Origin: Basidiobolus meristosporus CBS 931.73
Taxonomy: Eukaryota; Basidiobolomycota; Basidiobolomycetes; Basidiobolales; Basidiobolaceae
DNA length: 64,000 bases
Reading direction: 5' to 3'
Assembly: GCA_002104905.1 (NCBI GenBank)
Contig: MCFE01000393.1
Coordinates: 18,452 to 82,451, forward strand
Shown one piece after another: positions 60,267 to 64,000 of the stretch (position 1 is its first letter; every line of letters begins with the position of its first letter). The notes below the pieces were generated by a model. That model ran no database searches, was not told the origin of the DNA, and saw only the letters and a program-made list of their open reading frames with translations. The position numbers were made by a program, and so were the translations under genes.

Positions 60267-60630
60267 ATTGGACTATTTGGTATCATTCTGCAGCTAAAAA
60301 TCTACTTAACAATTCTGGACCAGTCTTGGTCACTGTGAGACTAATTTACAGCTCTAACTTTGCCACTTTCTTCAGATCTGTGATCTTATGATTATTCCCT
60401 TATAGTCAGGATGAAATTTGCTCTAATACTAACTATTATGTGTTAACCCTGAAACTGTTACAGAATGCTCCTGAATATTGAGAAACCCTCCTTACTTAGT
60501 GTTACAGCTGTATTACTTCTAAAAAGGTATAAATACTGAGCTTCTTTATTATTAAACAACACTTCAACTATTATCACTATGTCTTGATAAGGTCCTTATA
60601 TCCAAATCACTTCTTAAATTGCAACAGCCA
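60267..60630 (+). repeat. Solo LTR of the second family, copy 2, inserted in G0 pol
   Basis: TATTGGACTATTTGGTATC to GCAACAGCCA is homologous to 52193-52553. It separates the G0 coding strings LNEATVY and FSKIDCMS, which are contiguous (VTIFSKIDLMS) in G1. Confidence 0.75.
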
Positions 60631-62534
60631 CCACATTCAGCAAGATTGATTGTATGTCATGATGCAACCAGAAATGGGTGATACCTAATGGCATCCCTAA
60701 GACAACACTCAGGATCAGATATTCATTACAATTTCTTACTCATGAGCTTGGCCTTACCAATGCCCTTGCAATACTCATGATCTTGATGCAAACCATCCTA
60801 CAGTATTATTTAGATATGTTTGCAAGAATCTACCTAGATGTCATGTTGACATACAGCAAGACAGATGAGGACCACTTGGTGCACATTGAAAAGGTTTTGA
60901 GGAAGCTAACAGAGAATAATCAACACACCAAGCTAGCAAAGTGTGAATACTTCAAGGAACAAATGGTAACTTGTCAAACACTTTGCAAGTATTGCAGCCC
61001 CTCTTACAGATATTCCCATGAAAGACAGCTTCTTGAAGTGGGCACAAGCCAGTGAAACTGTATTTCTGATGCTCAGGTATGAACCTGTCAAGCCACCAAG
61101 CTTGAAGATACCTGATTTAACAAAAGTGTTGACTCTCTGCACAGATGCTTCAGATTATGCAATTGATAGAGTACTGATCCAAGAACATATGGGACAGAAG
61201 GAGTATCCAGTTGCTTTTGGATCCAAGAAAGTCAACTCTGCAGAACAAAACTATAGAGTGCATGATTAGGAGATGCTTGCCACATTACACTGCCTAAAGA
61301 CATGGAGATCCTACATTGAAGGAGTCAAATTCACTGTGAACACTGACCCCACCTCACTCAAGTATATATTTACTCAGAAGGTACTATCCAGAAGAATGAC
61401 AAGATGGAGTGAATACATTCAGCAACTTGACTTGGAGATTGTCTACTGCTCTGGGAAAAACAACATGGTTGCTGATGCCCTATCAAGACTAGAACAAGTG
61501 GCACAACTCAATTTGGTGCATGAATCAGATTGGCCTAGCTTATTACCACAATACTTGGAGGACTAAGCCATTCCTAATGAGGTGGATGAATAGATAAAGA
61601 AGATAATCCAGGATGAAGCCAGCAAATTTGTTGTACAGGATGAAACACTCAACTGAATTGTTGATGGAAGCCCTTTTGCCTATTGTCCTTATGTTGCTTG
61701 CCTGGATTTAATACATAGGCTACACAATGGATATGGACATCTTGGGATTGAAGGAGCCTATAGCCTTGTGAAAGCCAGAGCATGGTGGCCCAGAATGAAA
61801 CAAGATATTGAGAAGCTAGTGAAAACATGCCCAAACTGCCAAATCAATCAAGGCCAGCCACAAAGAATTAACAAACTCTTCCCTTTGGAGCCTGTAAGAC
61901 CATTTGAGAGATGGGGAATGGACTTTTTTGGAAGACTGCCTACCACCGGGAAATGCAACAATTGGATCCTAGTAGGAATTGACCATGCCGCTAAATGGCC
62001 AGAAGCCAAAGCTGTACCAATAGCCAGTGAACAAGAAGTTGCAAGTTTCATTTACCATGAGATCCTGATGAAGCCTTGATGCCCTGTGGAGATCTTATCT
62101 GATAGAGGAGCAAACTTTATGGCAAAGACATTAGAGGCTGACCTGGAAATGCAGCTGATTAAACACTTGAAAACCTTGGCATATCACCCCAGAACTGATG
62201 GAGTCACTGAGTGCTTTAATGGATTATTTGGAAAAATGCTCACCAAGTATGCAAATGGAGCTGTCAGTAGATGGGATGAGTGTATAGATCAAGCACTTCT
62301 TGCCTGCAGAGTTCAAGTGCACAACACTACCCAACAATCACCATATTACTTAGTGTATGGATGTGAACCAAGGATTTTCAGGAGATCTCACACAACCCAA
62401 GCTTACAGATGCCTTTGAAGATGAACTTAGTCAGCCCAGTAGACACCAGCAATTGAAACACAGACAACAAGAGGCACAGGCCAACGTATCTCAAAGTGCA
62501 GATAAGATGAAGCAGAGATTTAATAAGACTATAG

Positions 62535-62903
62535 TGTTACAAGTCTCGGTATAAGAGTTGTAGAGGAATAGGGAGTTTAGCTAGTATTGTATTCACTAAA
62601 ACTTGAACTGATTTTTATTGAGGTTCCAGCAGCTCCTTATATACATTTTGCCAGATCAATTGCTGACTAATTGTATTTCCTAATGTAGGTTGTGGCTGAT
62701 GACTCATTTGATTGCATCATCATCACCCAATAAGATCCTACTTAATATATCTATTTCTGTCTGATAAGTATCTGCTGATTCATTTGCTGACTAATGCTAC
62801 TGATTTAATAGATAATACTGATATACTGATAACCTAAAAAATATACTAGTTGATTTGACTAAAAACTGATCTAACTTAAACATTCAAGCGGCAGATCATA
62901 ACA
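62535..62903 (-). repeat. 3' LTR of Gypsy element G2
   Basis: TGTTACAAGTCTCGGTATAAG to AGATCATAACA (plus strand) is the inverted form of the G1 LTR. The neighbouring purine tract on the minus strand reads TAGTAGGGGAGAA. Confidence 0.9.
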
Positions 62904-62913
62904 TTCTCCCCTA

Positions 62914-64000
62914 CTAAAGTTGAGAGGGTTCTCCTGAATCTCTTTTCTTGTGATACCAATATCTTGATGGTTCAGTATTGTCAGCAAGTCTTGCAAGCTT
63001 GAGTCTGTCCCTATGCACTAAGTCTTCCCGGATATTACCTTGTTTGTCCACCAGTTGGTAAGTTGCAAATGGACATTCTCTGATGATCTTAAATGGTCCT
63101 GTCCATTGTGGCTCAAACTTCTTCCGAGTGTTGTTTCTTAGCAATACAAAGTTTCCAACTGTCAATGCTTCTGGTGCTATAGTCTTATCAAATCTCTGCT
63201 TCATCTTTTCTGCACTTTGAGATACTTTGGTCTGTGCCTCTTGACGTCTTTGTTCCAGTTGCTGGTGTCTACTTGGCTGACTGAGTTCATCTTCTAAGGT
63301 GTCTGTAAGCTTTGGTTGTGTGAGATCTCCTGGAATTCTTGGTTCACATCTATAAACTAAGTAAAATGGTGATTGCTGGGTGGTGTTGTGTACTCGGACT
63401 CTGCATGCAAAGAGTGCTTGGTCTATATACTCATCCCATCTACTGACAACTCCATTTGCATACTTGGTCAGCATTTTTCCAAATAATCCATTAAACCGCT
63501 CAGTGACTCCATTAGTTCTGGGGTGATATGCCGAGGTTTTCAAGTGTCTGATCTGCTGCATTTCCAGGTAAGCCTCTAATGTCTTTGCCATAAAGTTTGC
63601 TCCTCTATCGGATAAGATCTCCACAAGGCATCCAAACTTCATCATAATCTCATGGTAAATGAAACTTGCAACTTCTTGTTCACTGGCTATTGGTACAGCT
63701 TTAGCAACTGGCCATTTAGTGGCATGGTCAATTGCTACTAGGATCCAACGGTTGCATTTCCTGGTAGTTGGTAGTCTTCCAATAAAGTCAATTCCCCATC
63801 TCTCAAATGGTCTTACAGGCTCCAAAGGGAAGAGTTTGGCAATTCTTTGTGGCTGGCCTTGATTGATTTGGCAGTTTGGGCATGTTTTCACTAGCTTCTC
63901 AATATCTTGTTTCATTCTGGGCCACCATGCTCTGGCTTTCACAAGGCTATAGGTTCCTTCAATCCCAAGATGTCCATATCCATTGTGTAGCCTATGTATT
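62914..64000 (-). CDS. G2 Gypsy integrase, open frame running off the window (5' partial)
   Basis: The frame is open from the window edge; the ATG at 63942 is internal. It contains the HHCC finger (HNGYGHLGIEGTY... CPNCQINQGQPQR), the cat core (WILVAIDHATKWPVAKAVP, then CLVEILSDRGANFMAK, and YHPRTNGVTERFNGLFGKML for the catalytic Glu) and the C-terminal region (VGNFVLLRNNTRKKFEPQWT, then VHRDRLKLARLADNTE). No stop interrupts it, unlike G0 and G1. The TAG stop overlaps the polypurine tract next to the LTR. The element lies in G0's integrase in opposite orientation. It retains CpG sites that are mutated in G0 and G1, so it is the youngest copy here. Confidence 0.9.
   Translation of the reverse strand, partial: IHRLHNGYGHLGIEGTYSLVKARAWWPRMKQDIEKLVKTCPNCQINQGQPQRIAKLFPLEPVRPFERWGIDFIGRLPTTRKCNRWILVAIDHATKWPVAKAVPIASEQEVASFIYHEIMMKFGCLVEILSDRGANFMAKTLEAYLEMQQIRHLKTSAYHPRTNGVTERFNGLFGKMLTKYANGVVSRWDEYIDQALFACRVRVHNTTQQSPFYLVYRCEPRIPGDLTQPKLTDTLEDELSQPSRHQQLEQRRQEAQTKVSQSAEKMKQRFDKTIAPEALTVGNFVLLRNNTRKKFEPQWTGPFKIIRECPFATYQLVDKQGNIREDLVHRDRLKLARLADNTEPSRYWYHKKRDSGEPSQL

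Larger units (their letters stand above)
53495..62534 (+). mobile_element. Old Ty3/Gypsy element G0 (internal region), split by G1 and a solo LTR
   Basis: The gag start (53495-54009) stops at the G1 insertion and resumes at 58887 (TATAAATGTCTACTTTAG; compare ATATAGATGTCTACTTGG in G1). Protease and early RT remnants lie at 59.4-60.2 kb. RT continues after the solo LTR (60.64-61.0 kb). RNase H (KYIFTQKVLSRRMTRWSEYI) ends about 61560. Integrase runs 61600-62534 with the HHCC finger (HNGYGHLGIEGAY..CPNCQINQGQ) and D...D residues (GIDHAAKWPEAK, DRGANFMAK). It ends abruptly at FNKTI where G2 begins. Stops and frameshifts are abundant. Confidence 0.8.

Overview
The window looks like nuclear DNA of a filamentous fungus, most likely Dikarya. 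Genes carry many short introns (mostly 50-85 nt, GTRNGT donors, CTAAC/CTGAC-like branch points, AG acceptors). The left half encodes fungal-type proteins: a CBM19-like chitin-binding domain, an SSU1-type sulfite pump, a siderophore/iron GATA repressor, NoxA and MED6. The phylum cannot be fixed from the sequence alone. No rRNA, tRNA or CRISPR was recognised.

Left half (1 to about 30.9 kb) is gene-dense and CpG-containing. In order it holds: the 3' end of a Thr-rich secreted CBM19-like protein; an ssu1-like sulfite exporter (-) with an apparent one-base frameshift; an unknown basic nuclear-type protein (-) divergent from CBC2/CBP20 (+); MED6 (+); a two-finger SreA/Urbs1/Fep1-type GATA repressor (+); a SulP sulfate permease without a STAS domain (+); noxA (-); pICln (+); two tiny TATA-box ORFs (+); IST1 (+); an SRD5A-family reductase (-); short interstitial TTAGGG repeats; a WW-domain Arg-rich protein (+); a small RING-like protein (+); a sugar nucleotidyltransferase (-); a mitochondrial glutamate-type carrier (+); a seven-TM protein (-); a 12-exon PRMT3-type arginine methyltransferase (-); and a conserved-looking secreted protein (-). 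The gene models were rebuilt by splicing and keep phase at every junction. RNA (CBC2, WW protein), transcription (MED6, SreA), spliceosome assembly (pICln), ribosome-linked methylation (PRMT3) and ESCRT (IST1) functions are housekeeping. The ssu1, sreA, sulfate permease and noxA genes form a loose sulfur/iron/redox neighbourhood, but co-regulation is only a hypothesis.

Right half (about 30.97 to 64 kb) is AT-rich, has almost no CpG and holds only transposable elements. A decayed CACTA-like (Tnp2/DUF4218-type) DNA-transposon region spans about 30.97-49.66 kb. It has two transposase-remnant bodies and subterminal arrays of a roughly 204-bp unit. It is interrupted by a Ty1/Copia element with both LTRs (33.02-40.61 kb), which is itself interrupted by a solo LTR with a GCAT target duplication and by an LTR-within-LTR insertion. 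A second, older Copia fragment follows (49.8-52.1 kb). From 53.1 kb to the end is a Ty3/Gypsy nest: an old element (G0) interrupted by a full-length related element (G1), by a solo LTR of another family, and by a younger element in the opposite orientation (G2), whose integrase frame is still open and runs off the window. Comparing G2, G0 and G1 shows CpG changed to TpG or CpA in the older copies, as expected from methylation-linked deamination or a RIP-like process.
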